Assembly: GCA_029891385.1 (NCBI GenBank)
Contig: CM057225.1
Span: 11,032,060 to 11,096,059, forward strand
DNA from: Erythroxylum novogranatense
Taxonomy: Eukaryota; Streptophyta; Magnoliopsida; Malpighiales; Erythroxylaceae
Length of the DNA: 64,000 nucleotides
Direction: 5' to 3'
Part shown: piece by piece, positions 35,181 through 48,400 of the stretch
Numbering within the stretch: the first letter of the stretch is position 1
Layout of the letters: the number at the start of each line of letters is the position of its first letter
Made by a program: the position numbers and the translations under genes
Notes under the pieces: model-generated
The model's input: only the letters and a program-made list of their open reading frames with translations
Databases searched by the model: none
Told to the model about the DNA's origin: nothing

Positions 35181-35925
35181 GTTTGGAAATAAATACTGTT
35201 TGCAAAGAGTTAACAACTTATTGATCATTAACAGGCCTCAACCATTGGACATTCGTGCGTTAACTAAAATTCAACACTTATACATTGTTATCAATACCAA
35301 GTCTATAATCAAAACCAAGCTCATCGTATACATTGTTAAAATGATATTATTGTTCTCTCTTATATACATTGTATACATTGGTTATGAACTGAAAACTGTA
35401 GGAATCCATTGACATATTTCCCACTTAATAAGATTTTGTCATGTCATATGTGTATGTGAACAAAAACCATTTCTTTGTTCCATAACATTATTATAAGAGG
35501 CATTTAGGGTACTTAGGAATTTACATCCAACTTTAAATGTAATTGTTTCTTTACAAAAGGATGTAGGAACATGTGAGAGAATTCATTTAAAGATGTGATG
35601 TTCATCTGAGGAATAAGTAGGAGATAGTAGCTAGTCCTACAAAGTTTTAACCACTTCTTATACCTCAAAATGTTATCATCACAAAAACTTCAATGTCAAC
35701 ATGTTATCATCACAAAAACTTGTAGCAAAACATACAAAACAGAAAATCAAACAATATACAAGGCCATCGACACAAATGTAAATTTCCAACTTCCCTAAGT
35801 AGGAAGTAGTAAATATTCTTTTAATGCCTTTAACAGCTAATCAAGGACAATTCCCTCGTGTGTACTTCAGAAGCTCAGTTTTATTACTCAAAGTTCATCA
35901 ACATAAATTCTAGAATAAGTAACTA

Positions 35926-36131
35926 AGAAGTCAATAGATAGGGAAAAGCATAGAAACACAAAGAATGTGAGGCACACGCTCTTGAGAGCTTGTTTGATTC
36001 AAAGAATGGAAGTTCTAGAAATTGTATCTAAGAAGTCAATAGATAGGGAAAAGCACAAAAACACAAAGAATGCAAGGCACATACTCTTGAGAGCTTGTTT
36101 GATTTAAAGAATGGAAGTGCAAATTAACCAC
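35926..36131. repeat. 103-base tandem duplication in Harbinger copy 2
   Basis: Two adjacent copies start TAAGAAGTCAATAGATAGGG at 35926 and 36029 and run into GAATGGAAGT. They differ at a handful of bases. They are absent from copy 1. Confidence 0.8.
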
Positions 36132-36663
36132 AAAGTCAACGCACAGGAAAAAGCACATAGAATTTACAATCATACTTGCTAATGTTGGATATTATGCATG
36201 GAAGATGTGCAGTAATACAAGAACACACAATGTATCGACAGTAGTACATGAAAATAAATGACATGCCTTTCATATATGCTGCAAAAGGAAAGCTTATAGA
36301 ATGAAGTACATGATTGCTTTTTATGGCTTTTTTAATGGCTTTTTAAGGCTTTTTATGAATTTACACAGTATGTGCATGTTCCATATTTAACTACCAATTC
36401 AAAAATCCTAATGATGGATAAGATATTGGAATATAGAAAGAAACCGTTCAGTTATTTATCAAACAAAAAAAAGAAACCATTCAGTTTGTTAGATTTACTA
36501 CACTTTTCATGTTTATGTTTTCCACTATTGGATGACCTTAACTTCTTTAGCTTGATATTATTGTTTTCTCTTATATATAGACTATTATGACTATTACTAT
36601 TTCTTTATTTCCTAAACATTGCAAAGAGTTAAAATGGAACAAGATGATAGGGATTGAAATTAA

Positions 36664-36709
36664 TCCTCATTCAAAACAACATTTTGACAAGTACTGTTTT
36701 GAATGAGGA
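36664..36709. repeat. Conserved hairpin upstream of the transposase, copy 2
   Basis: TCCTCATTCAAAACAAC pairs with ACTGTTTTGAATGAGGA, the counterpart of 27436-27480. Here it is about 1.5 kb upstream of the transposase start because of the extra sequence. Confidence 0.55.
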
Positions 36710-38337
36710 GTACCATGCCAAGATTTTAGAGATTGGCCTGTTAAGCATTCATTTAAATGACTTAATGGGTTTAAACTTGGCTTCAAATTTACTAACTTCA
36801 CACAAGGTGCAAACCAAAATCTACTAATAAACTCGAAAGCACTTAAAATAATCAGTCAACTGCACAATGCAACAGAACATGCAAAATATGATAAAAGAAT
36901 CACTCAACTGAACAATGCAATAGACCAACAGAAGAATTATATGCAGGTATTGATCATATCACATTCAAGTTGGCATTCAAAACAAAATACCTAAGTTTTC
37001 AATAAAACCAATGTATAATGTCTACAGTTTTACAACTTCAAATCAGCAAGAGAAAGGCAAATTAAAAGAGAGTTATTCAATCATCATAGGAAAATTGTTG
37101 TCTATCCAATTCATGTTGAATATATGAACAAACTTGCATATTGAAATTCTAAAATTAATACAATTACAATTCAATCATCAAAGTTTACCATCAAATCTTT
37201 CAAGCCCCAAAATGCAAGAATTAATCAATACATGTGATCTATTGATCAAAGCAGTTGATTAAATTCAGAAAATAATAATACCTGTGAAAAGAAACAGAAG
37301 ATATTCTTTGGAGAAATATGCAACCTCTCACCGATTAACAACAACGAAGGATTCCTAAACACAAACAAAGAAACATGTTAAATTAATCGAAAGGAAATCA
37401 GAGGATGAATGCATATAACTCAGAAGCTTGGAACAGAACATGTTCAAGTACTGGAATGATAACATGCATCATTTTCTGTCTCTTTTATATGCATTCATGT
37501 TGACATTTCCAAATCAATACAACCCTCTTCAACACTTTCTTCTTCTCTGGTTAGGCAATTTCAACAACTATCCAAGCACAATGACACAATGCATACACAT
37601 TATGGAAACTTAAAACTACATCAGATCCTGGAAACTAACGTTATTATCACATATTTTGCATACAACAAAACCCAAAATAGATCAGTATACAAAACCCCAA
37701 CCAAATCCCCACATTCAATCGTGCAGCATCAAAACACAGAAAAGTGAATCAACCTCCCAACCAAATTCCTTCTTTCGGAAAGCAAAACCAACAAACTTGA
37801 AACCCGACAGATGAAATAAATTCAAAAACCCAGTGGGCATGCATTGGTGGATCCGGAAAAAAGTGGGTGTCCGGGTCAACCACAAAATGCAACCAAAGTG
37901 TCGGTCAAGCAAGGAAGACCGATATTTTCCCAGCATAGAATCAAATACTTACTTGACCCTGGAGAGACGAAGGAGTCGGGGAAGAGGGGCAGCGTGCGAG
38001 AGGGACAGTGCGAGGCTGAAATCGTGGGGAGAAGTAGATGATTTGCTTCGTGATCCACGAGAGACGTACCGGAGTCAGGGACGAAGACAGACGAAGGAGA
38101 GAGTCGGGGAAGAAAAGAGCTGTAACGAGTCGGGGTAGTTGCGTAAAAACTGAAGCGTGGTATGTTTCGAAGACAGGGACAGTGGTCTCTGTCCTCCGAT
38201 TTTGGGAGGAATAAAAAAACGTGTCCCTATCATTCGAGGATGGTAGACAGAAAAATGGAGACAGCAACCAAACATTAGGTTTTTTATATTTCGTCCTCTA
38301 TCCCCACTAACGAAGACAGGAACCAAACATTGCGTTA

Positions 38338-41300
38338 GTAACCCAATAACAAAACAAAAGCAAACATAACCCCCGATGTAACAAAGGAAGCAACTGAGAA
38401 AAGGCAAAGTACGAGCCATGGAGTGAGAGAAAAGCAAGGTTTTGGGTACGTTGTCAGGAGAGTTTTGTGTTTAAGCACATGTGATATATGAAAATCGCTA
38501 TGGATCCGAATGAACATGCAAATCTAATGAAAGAAGACGAAGATAAGAGTTATGGTGACCAAAAGAGTTGCTTTGAAATTACAATGGTGTCCTTGTGACA
38601 TTTAAAGTACCGACCCGTTTCTGTTTGAAGTTAATATAGACATGGTCCCAGGAACTAAAATCTATAATGTCGTGGCCGAGCATTGTGGATCAGGCCCGAC
38701 GAAACCACACCAGTCCCTAATCAATTTCATTCTTACAACTGATTTGAGTTCTAAAATCCAAGAAACATAGAGCAGGCTCAATTTGTGCAGGCTCAATTGT
38801 TTCGTCTACAAATCCCAGTATCATGCAGCTTCTTCAAAAGCTACGTGATGCTCCATGTCCATGGTCAGGTGATTCAGACATTAGGAGACCATTCAAGTGG
38901 TATCAATACATATGCGGTCTTCTATTTGCTTGTTGGACCAATAAATCCCAGCATTGATTGTACAAGAACGAGAAAGCACAATAAAAAAAGGTAAAGTTTT
39001 AAAGGGGTCATAATAACCAATGGGTTGCGTGGCACTTTCCAGTTGTGGGACTGTCCTGTCATTTTATTAGTGAGTGTATACTTACGGGGACTGAATTTGC
39101 CTGCAGAGAGGAGCCAACCCCACTGGCTATTGCCAGCTAAGTAGCATACCCTTTGCCAAGTCCAAATCAAGAGGCACCTACCCCATGCCATCATGTTGTG
39201 TCTCTCTACCAGTCTAGGAATTTTGGATAAAAACACCTTTACGTGGCTTTTAGCAGGTTTTTATCAGAGACATTTGATGATGGAAGACAAACGAAAGCAT
39301 CACATGCACATTTTTGGATTGAGATGTCAATAAAACGGTCCATGTGATGATTATACCATTGGAGTCATATGTTTCCCATGAAGTTTAAAAAAAAAACCTT
39401 TGGGATTATGCCAATAAGTGTAAAAACAATCAGTGCACTGATTAGCAGAAGCTGAGCTGATTGGATGATAAGATATGGCCAAGTTAGTTTTAATAATGGT
39501 GTTAATAATTATTTGGATAATAAAGAGTGATTAGTGACAGAATGAGAGGGGACAGAAAGGGGTAGGATAGTTTGGATAAAAAGTAAGGATTAGGAAAACG
39601 TGTCCCGGTGTAAAGTTCAGTGGAAGCATGTGTAATGAACATGGTGTAGAAAAAGTAAGAAGTAGAAAAGTGTTCCAAATGCTAGAACAAAGAATATGTC
39701 AACAGCTACCCAAGTAGTTTGTTATTCCTCTCTGAAACTCAAGCAATAAAAAAAGCTACTGCTTTGGGTTGAAATAGGAATCAGTTCCATCCAATCATGT
39801 GCTGATATCCTTGATGGCCTAACAAGAAAGCTACACTGGGTTCCTGTAACTTGAAGGAGGCATTTTGTGTGTCCGAAAACTGATTTCACCTCAATTTAGA
39901 TTCACAGGCAAGGAAAAGGAAAAGCTTGGCAGAATGGGTGTAGGTCCTGAGGAAAGGGCTAGTTTCATGATTCATGATGTTCAATAAATTGTTTGTAGGA
40001 GAGAAACTTGCAATGATTCACATATATCATCATTCTCAGCATCTAATTAGGCAGGCAGATACAACAAAGTGTGATACAAAAAATGAGATTCTTGTCCTTG
40101 GCCTATCTCAGGGTAGACTGCAAGATATGACAGTTCCATCCTCTACCCCAAAGTTGGGGAACAAGATATCACACGTTCCTATAAAGAACTTGTTTTTATA
40201 GCACCATATATGAATATACAAGTTTGGTGGACTAAATGATTTGTATCACCACATAGTACAAGAGCTTTATTTGTTATACGGTTCATGTTGTAGAATAGCT
40301 CCAAACGCGTACAGTTTCCTTTGTCTTGTTTGGTCCATGCATGTAGACAAACAAAACGTAGAATCGTCAAACCCAAGGATCCAAGAAGCAAGATCACGAT
40401 ACCGACACTAAACACGACTGCTACGTGAATTACTTGTCTTAAACTCATTGGAGTTGGGTAAGATGGGTTCGAAGCATGGGGATTTAAAGTAAACTGGTAT
40501 GCCTTAAGAAAAACTACACGACTGCTACAATCTGATCCACATAATAAGTGGAGGAAGGGGCCTCCACGCGGTTGTTGTATGGTCTGCTTCTAAGGCAACG
40601 GTCGCATAGGGAGAAATCCAATGAGTGAAGAGTTAGGTTGTGAAAAGGAAAGTTGGGGTCAGCTTTCTTTCTTTTTTTCTTGTTCCATTTCCTTCTTCTT
40701 TCTTGTGAATAAAGCAGCTAAGACAGTTGCAGACAGAAATTGATGCCTACACTGCACTGAAAGTTTGCTTAACTTGCAGTCTACCACATAAATATGTTCA
40801 TACCTCTAGTTATTAAATTGTGGTGTAAGATTTGGATGCTTCTAATTTGGTATGGTTAGTTTTCGGTTGTTAGGGCAAAGGGAAGAAATGTGAAAATTGT
40901 GAAACGATGGTCCAGAAGACACGGCCCACAGAAAAAGGGTCTGGTGAGAAGAGCCTATCAGACTCCTATAAACTCATATTATCTCTAATCAGTTCATGAA
41001 TACTTGTAAAGCTCGTTGTCATTATTATCATCAGCCTCATATGATATGGACTTTTGAACCTTAATTCCATGTTGTTACGACTAAAAACAGAAGATGCATG
41101 TAAGTAAGATCGAAGTTTAGACCCAAATTAGGAAATCGTTTTGAGCCGACCATTTCTCGGTATCACTGATTGAGCCTGCTCATCTTATTATTTCAACACA
41201 GCTTCCTTTAACACCATCCTAACGATCCAACAGCTGATACAACCACCGATTGTTTATTTCCCTTGACATGAGATTGGTCTCTCACATCCGCCGGAGGATC

Positions 41301-42411
41301 ACATTCAGACGTTTTGAGACAAAGAAATGGGAATTACCATAGTATAATTAAGAAAAGTTGTTTCATGACTGGAAGGCAGTGGGTGTGCGTGTTCATTTTT
41401 GGTCTATGCATCCTAAAAGTGCTGGGTGACACTAATACATTAATATACGCGCAGTCCTAATTAATTAAACGCCACAAAATCTCTGAGTAAGCATGGGGAC
41501 CAGACCATAAAGAGTTGCGAGTTCTGACCAAGTGAAGAGTGGGGGTCCACTGGAAGATTGTCATGTGAGCTTGTGAGACCACCAGCTGGCTATGTCCAAC
41601 CTTGTGGGTCTCTCATTTTAATTTCTTTTTCTTCCCCAGTCTCCGCCGTGAGAGTCTCAATACCAGATGGTAATAAAATGAATGTGTAATTGGAAATTAA
41701 ATGAATGGTTGAAACCAGTATGTGGAATAGATATACTGGTCGTGCCAGAATCGTAGAATTGCCTGGATATCACGTGCTTGTTCTTCTTTCCCACCCCATT
41801 CTTGAGGGTACAATCATCAGCCACAAACATCATTATACATATTCTTTACCAGTTGCCTCCCGTAAAATAAAGGGAAATGGAAAAGGCCAGAGGGGCAAAA
41901 TGGGGAAGAGTGTCATGAAAGTTTCTTAACAAAACACAACTCGGTCATGGCTGAGCCTGAGATGGGTGAGTGTGTGTTAAATGTATATGTAAGGAAAATG
42001 AATGTATAGTGTGGTACTACGTTGTTCATGTTGTTGCAGTAGTTAATTTTCTTCTTCCTTTATTCTCCTCTACCACTGCTACTGAATACTGATTCACCTC
42101 TAATAATTCCCCAACTACCCCTTGCTCCTCCTCTAACCACACACATATACACACGCCCGCACTCTGCATTCCATACTGTCTGAGGAAAAGAAAAACCCAA
42201 GTCACACCTTACTGTTGTTATTGTTATTATTGCTGTTGTAACATCACTTTCTTGTCATAAATTCTTCTTCAAAATTTCAGACATTGAGAACGGTCCACAG
42301 AACCAAACTGATCTTTCCACACCATCCCTCCCCTTTTTTTTTAATAACTCTCTTCACTTCATCTGGTAAATTTCTTTGGCAAAGCTTCTTAGTTTTTTCC
42401 CCTTTTACTCA
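38338..42411. other. Spacer and promoter region of KIN-4A
   Basis: About 4 kb without a supported gene. The last 300 bases are CT-rich and probably hold the KIN-4A leader. TTCAAAATTTCAG at about 42268-42280 could be a leader intron acceptor. The minus-strand frame at 40448-40179 starts with a hydrophobic stretch (VAVVFSVGIVILLLGSLGL) but matches nothing I recognise. Confidence 0.4.
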
Positions 42412-45400
42412 ATGGAACCACCTCTCTCGCCGGCTTCTACTACTGTGCCACTTTCTCCGAACGGCAATAATGGTGGGGCAGAAGACTGTTGTGTCAAAGT
42501 TGCCGTTCATGTCAGACCCCTCATCGCCGATGAGCGTGCTCAGGGATGTAAAGATTGTGTCACTGTTATTCCGGGGAAGCCTCAGGTACGCTTCCTCCCC
42601 AGAATGTGAGGATTACGTTGTCTGTGAACTTGACGCAATTGGCTTTTTCACTCTGGTGCTTTCCATTGGTCGGTTCATGGTTGTCCAAAGTTAGGGTCCT
42701 TTGACTTTCCCCGTCATCAAGATGGAATTTTTAGTCCGTTTTCGAGATCTAGATCTTTGGAAATAGTGCCTAAAGATTTACTGTTTACTTTCTCTAAATG
42801 GGAAATCTGAGAGGCTTGCATGTTTGACTTGGAAGAGGTTGCTTACTAATGCCTGTTTTTAGATCAGAAGTCAGTCATCGCCTGACATTTCCTTAATTGT
42901 CAGCATTGGAAATTGAATTTTTACACTGGAATATTAGATTAACTTAAAAAACTTTGATGATATTATGATTTATGAGACGATTTAGACAGTTTCATGCTAC
43001 GCCTCTTTCTTTGGCTTAAGTGAGATTTTATTTCGTCCTTGTTGAGAGGACAAGCTTAGCTTACTGGGGTGTCTACTTGTTATTATAGGATCGTAATGAG
43101 CCGCAGCTCCAGGAATAGTTCATGAATTTTGGAACCTGGGTATTGTCTGCTGTAGAGAAAACTTCTTGGAATATCCATTTGTTCTGTCATCGAATTTCTA
43201 CTTTTTTCTCTTCGAAATACAGCAAAAAGTCCCTGGGAATCAGTTAACTAATCAGTTCAACGGATTGAATTTTGAGATTGGGTTTTTGATTAACTTAGTA
43301 TTCTGCCCTTCTTCTTCTGAGAATGTTCGGTGATGGAGGTCGGTCGGCCAGTTTTCATGTTACAATCAAATTCTAACATGTTTTATGAATTGCTTCATTT
43401 GCTGCACTTGTCCTTAAAAAGCTCCTGTTTGTTTGTCTCGGCAAATTCGAACGTTGAAGAGTGGAAGCAAACGAATTGATGAATTATTCTGTGAAGAAAA
43501 ATAATTTCTTTTGTTGAGAAGGAATAGTAAACCATATTGTAAAGTGCAGTGCTGTACTCTTCTTCATTTTTCTATTGTTTATTTCGGTTAAGTGGTCTCC
43601 ATCGTTATTTTCTCCTTCCTTAATAAGTTTTAACCAAAGAATGCCCAAAACTAGCTTTGTACTTTCTTGTGAACAATAATTTAACATCAAGGCACTTTAA
43701 TTTCTTAATACCGTAGAATATGTGTAACTTTTTCTTTCGTTCCCTCCATCAGTTGCCATCTCCAGTCCCCTTCAAGGCACTCTCGCTTTTTCTGGAAGGA
43801 TATTCTATCCCTGATTTTTAAGTTGAATGTCTGAGATTATCTGTCGGCTCTGGTTATCCTGCAGGTACAGATAGGCATACATTCATTTACTTTTGATCAT
43901 GTCTATGGGAGTACTGGTTCCCCGTCGTCTGCCATGTTTGAAGAATGTATTGCACCCCTAGTTGATGGCCTTTTCCAAGGATATAATGCTACTGTTCTTG
44001 CCTATGGTCAGGTGAGAATTTATTTTCCGTTGAAAATGGAGCCAAGTGGAATATAAATACACTGAAATTTCTTTTTCTTCTGTTTTGTTTTCAATGTGTT
44101 TCAGACGGGTTCTGGCAAGACTTATACAATGGGTACTGGTTTCAAAGATGGTCATCAAACGGGAATCATTCCTCTGGTCATGAATGTATTGTTCAGCAAG
44201 ATTGAAGAATTAAAGCATCAGACAGAATTCCAACAGCATGTTTCTTTTATTGAGGTTCGTAAAAGCATATCTTTTCCTTCCTTAACCCCAATGCAGTTGT
44301 TTCATGAGCACCGTATTCTGTTTATGAGTGTGTACGTCTGTCTGTGGATATGTTAGATAATAACACATCGGCATTTCTTGTGAAGCAGTTGAAAATATCT
44401 TTAGTACATCGGATATCTGGCTTTAAATTTAACTGTCATACAAAGCAGTTCTACAGAGAGAGCTAACCTATGAGAAACACATCAAACTTCCTCAGGAACC
44501 CATTTAAGTTTAATAAAAAGATTACTTGAAATCTCCGACCTTATGCCCCAAAATCAAACACTTGTCACCTGAATTCAGCACGGCTAGTTTTCAGCAGTCT
44601 CCTTCAACATATCATTGGTTAACAGTAGTGGTATTCATCAGCTATAGACCCTCCAATAATGCGCGTGCAGTGATGTAGATGCTGCCATGATAATCTTACT
44701 CTACTAGTCTCCCAAAGTCACCCTTCAGACTCCATATTTTTTTTATTAGTCTGCAACTAGTCCAGTTTTGGAACGATTGCTCAATTATTGCTACTTTCTC
44801 TTAGAGTAATATCTTCAAACCTTTGAACGATCGAATGTATTTCCTGGCAAGTTATAAGCCTGCAGTTGCAAACAGCTTTGAATTGCTTTATTAGTGACTC
44901 ATCTGTGTCAAATGTAAGCATCTCGAACTTGTAAGACGATCTTCTAAATTAAAATTTTTTACTTGAAAGATTCACAAAGAAGAAGTTCAAGATTTGCTGG
45001 ATTCAACTTCTGTAAACAAATCAGACGCTGCTAATGGCCACACAGGAAAAGCAAGTATCCCAGGCAAACCACCAATACAAATTCGTGAATCATCAAACGG
45101 CGTGATAACATTGGCAGGATCTACTGAGGTCAGTGTCAGCACGTTTAAGGAAATGGCCGCATGCCTGGAACAAGGATCTTTGAGCAGGGCAACAGGGAGT
45201 ACAAACATGAACAATCAGTCCAGGTGGGTCATGGACTTTTATATGTGCATATAGATACTTAAAAACAGATAAAATCGAAGATATATTGCATCTAAAGATA
45301 CCCTTACTATCAAAGATGTAGTAGGACTCATGACTTTCATGTATTTGTCTTTGTAGTCGTTCACACGCGATATTTACCATCACTTTAGAGCAAATGCGTA

Positions 45401-48400
45401 AACTCAGCCCAGTTCTCCCAGGTGATAACAGTGTTAATGGAAGTATGAATGAAGAATATCTATGTGCAAAATTGCATTTGGTAGATCTTGCTGGATCAGA
45501 GCGAGCCAAAAGAACAGGTTCTGATGGTTTGAGGTTCAAAGAAGGTTGGCGGCATTGCTCACAAATTGTTGCAAATGAATTTTAGTTCTAAAATCATAGC
45601 TGATTGATAGTTCACGTTTTAACAGGAGTTCACATTAACAAGGGCCTTCTTGCACTTGGCAATGTTATCAGTGCACTTGGTGATGAAAAGAAGCGCAAAG
45701 AAGGTGTTCATGTTCCTTATCGGGATAGTAAACTTACTCGGCTTTTGCAGGTATGTTCGACAAACTTGCGAAATGTAGAATTGCACGTCTATTGGGCCAA
45801 AATTGATGCTGAATATTGACCCAAAAACCACTTTGAACCTGCATGTGTTATGAATGATGTTTGCATAATCATGTTCCTTCAATCATATATTTTATACAGC
45901 TATTATCCGGTTTTGGTCTAAGCATCGTCTTGCATTACTGAAAATGAAAAATGACTAGCAAAATTAACATTTTGGCTCGTATTCAACCTATCCAGACGAA
46001 CGAACACTAGATGCCCACGATGCACAGTCTTTCAGTTTCATGTCTTTTCTATTGATTACGTCTTTAGGCTTACACCTGAACGACGTACATTTATTTGGCA
46101 GGATTCACTAGGTGGAAATAGCAGAACTGTTATGATAGGTATCTTTGCCTTATTCCTTTTGCTGATAGCTCCTGTTCCTTTATTCTGTTTCCGTTTGATC
46201 CCTTTCCTTTGTTTAACTTGGTTGATTTTTTTTTTTATTTTTGATTGTCTAATTCCATCTCTTAGCCTGCATTAGTCCTGCTGATATCAACGCTGAGGAA
46301 ACGCTCAACACGCTAAAGTATGCAAATCGAGCTCGAAATATCCAGAATAAGCCTGTTGTAAGTTTTCTTTGGATATTGCTCTCTAGATAATCTCCATTTT
46401 GCTTTGACATACTTTCAAGGACATAATGCTTTCATCAAGGTTTTTTGTGTAATGTGTTTCTGTTTATATCCTTGACAGGTCAACAGGGACCCGATGTTCA
46501 GTGAAATGCTAAAGATGCGACAACAGCTAGAGTATTTGCAAGCAGAACTTTGTGCCCGAGGAGGAGGAGGATGTTCACCGGACGAAGTTCAGGTACGTAC
46601 AAATGTGCCTAGTTGTTTTCTACTCAATAGGCTAATCTCAAGATATTATTTAAAATACCAGGGAAACCATTTATCCTCTTACAACTCCTCTGCAAAGTTG
46701 GTAATTTGTGGATGAATTGTACATGTAATGAGCGATTCTTGTAGGTTCTCAAGGAAAGGATTTCCTGGCTTGAAGCTAATAATGAGGATCTATGCCGTGA
46801 ACTTCATGAATACCGCAGTAGATGCACTTCTGTAGAGCACTGTGAAACAGATGTTCAAGTATGTAGCTACGCTCCAGAGATGTTTTTAGACCAATTATTC
46901 CTTTCCACTTTGCCCAATATGTCTGTGATTCCGTCGTAATAGTTATTGCAACTTTAGGCCTAGCGTTAGTTAATCTTATGCTACATTATTCAGGATGGTA
47001 GTCCTTGTTCTGTGAAAAGTGATGGGCTTAAAAGGAGCTTGCAAACTATAGAGACGCCAGATTATCAAATGGGTGAAACCATAGCAGGTAAACTTCAGAT
47101 TTAAAATGGTTTTTTTTTTTTCCAATTTTAGTTCTTGGTTTGATTTCACTGGCTTTTTAAAATCCATTATCTTAACAGATGATTCGAGAGAAATTGATGA
47201 AGAAGTAGCAAAGGAGTGGGAGCACACGCTTCTACAGAATACAATGGACAAAGAGTTGCATGAGTTAAACAGAAGGTTGGAGGAGAAAGAGGTCAGAATG
47301 AAGTTTTCACTTTTTTGTGATGAAAGAAGCATATATTTGTTAAATTATAGTTGAGACTTCTTAAATTATTATCCGGCCAAGTCCAAAATATAATCAAAGA
47401 GCTTCAAATTCATGAATGGGTATAACTGAGAACTAGAAATTTCTAAAGTAAGATTACATGAGTTTTGTGGCTACGCAGCTGCCATCTTTAACTATATAAC
47501 CATAATTATGGTAAAATATAGGAGAGTAGAATAAGACAGGGAGTAGTGTGAGAAGCTATGGAGCTTAGAGCATCTGCATGAATTTTGTTAGTGTAATCAT
47601 TATCATCCATGAGAGTATGCAGTAGCCATGTGCTTAGATTGTGATAAGGAATTATCTGGCGGTAATGGTTTTCGTGATTCACAATGTGACCATGTTTTTC
47701 ATGTTTGTATGAGCAGTCAGAAATGAAACTTTTTGGGGGGATTGACACTGAAGCACTCAAGCAACATTTTGGCAAGAAAATCGTGGAATTGGAGGATGAA
47801 AAAAAGGCTGTGCAGGTTAGATGACGCCATGAAAACTTATCCAAGTTTCTCTGGAAACAGGAAATTTTATTCACTCACTTGTTCTATTGTTGCAGCAAGA
47901 GAGGGATCATTTATTGGCTGAAATTGAGAATCTTTCAGCCGGTTCTGATGGACAGGCACAAAAGTTGCAAGATATTCATTCCCAGAAATTGAAATCACTG
48001 GAGGCACAGGTAAATAAGCACCTATATATTGCATCTTTGTTGTTGGTATTGCACTCTCATTGTTAGTATTATTATATGTTTCCTAGATTCTGGAACTTAA
48101 GAAGAAGCAAGAGAATCAGGTCCAGCTGTTAAAGCAAAAGCAAAAGAGTGATGAAGCAGCAAAGCGGTTACAAGAGGAAATTCAGTTTATAAAAGCCCAA
48201 AAGGTAATCATCTGGTGGTTTGTTTGTGTTGCATTTTGATATATCGCATCTTTTATTGTTACTGGTCACTTTCATTGTGTTCTTTCATCTGTATAGTTCT
48301 TGGTCTTTTTTTATTTACCTCCCCTTATGAGCGTGTAGGTTCACCTGCAACATAGGATGAAACAAGAAGCAGAGCAATTTCGACAATGGAAAGCTTCCCG

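Larger units (their letters stand above)
30810..38334 (-). mobile_element. PIF/Harbinger DNA transposon, copy 2
   Basis: A 7.52 kb relative of copy 1. Its termini CGCTGTGTTTGGTTGCTGTC (left) and CGCAATGTTTGGTTCCTGTC (right, inverted) match closely. TTA flanks both ends (30807-30809 and 38335-38337). The same three genes lie in the same order on the minus strand, all with lesions: transposase (35180-33783), MYB-like (about 33476-32573) and third gene (about 32335-31956). It is longer than copy 1 mainly because of extra sequence between the transposase start and the right end (35490-37800), which includes a 103-base tandem duplication. Confidence 0.92.

Noticed and set aside
40179..40448. 89-codon minus-strand frame with an N-terminal hydrophobic stretch
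   Set aside because: One possible transmembrane segment only; the rest matches no family and no companion exons are visible. It is left as spacer.
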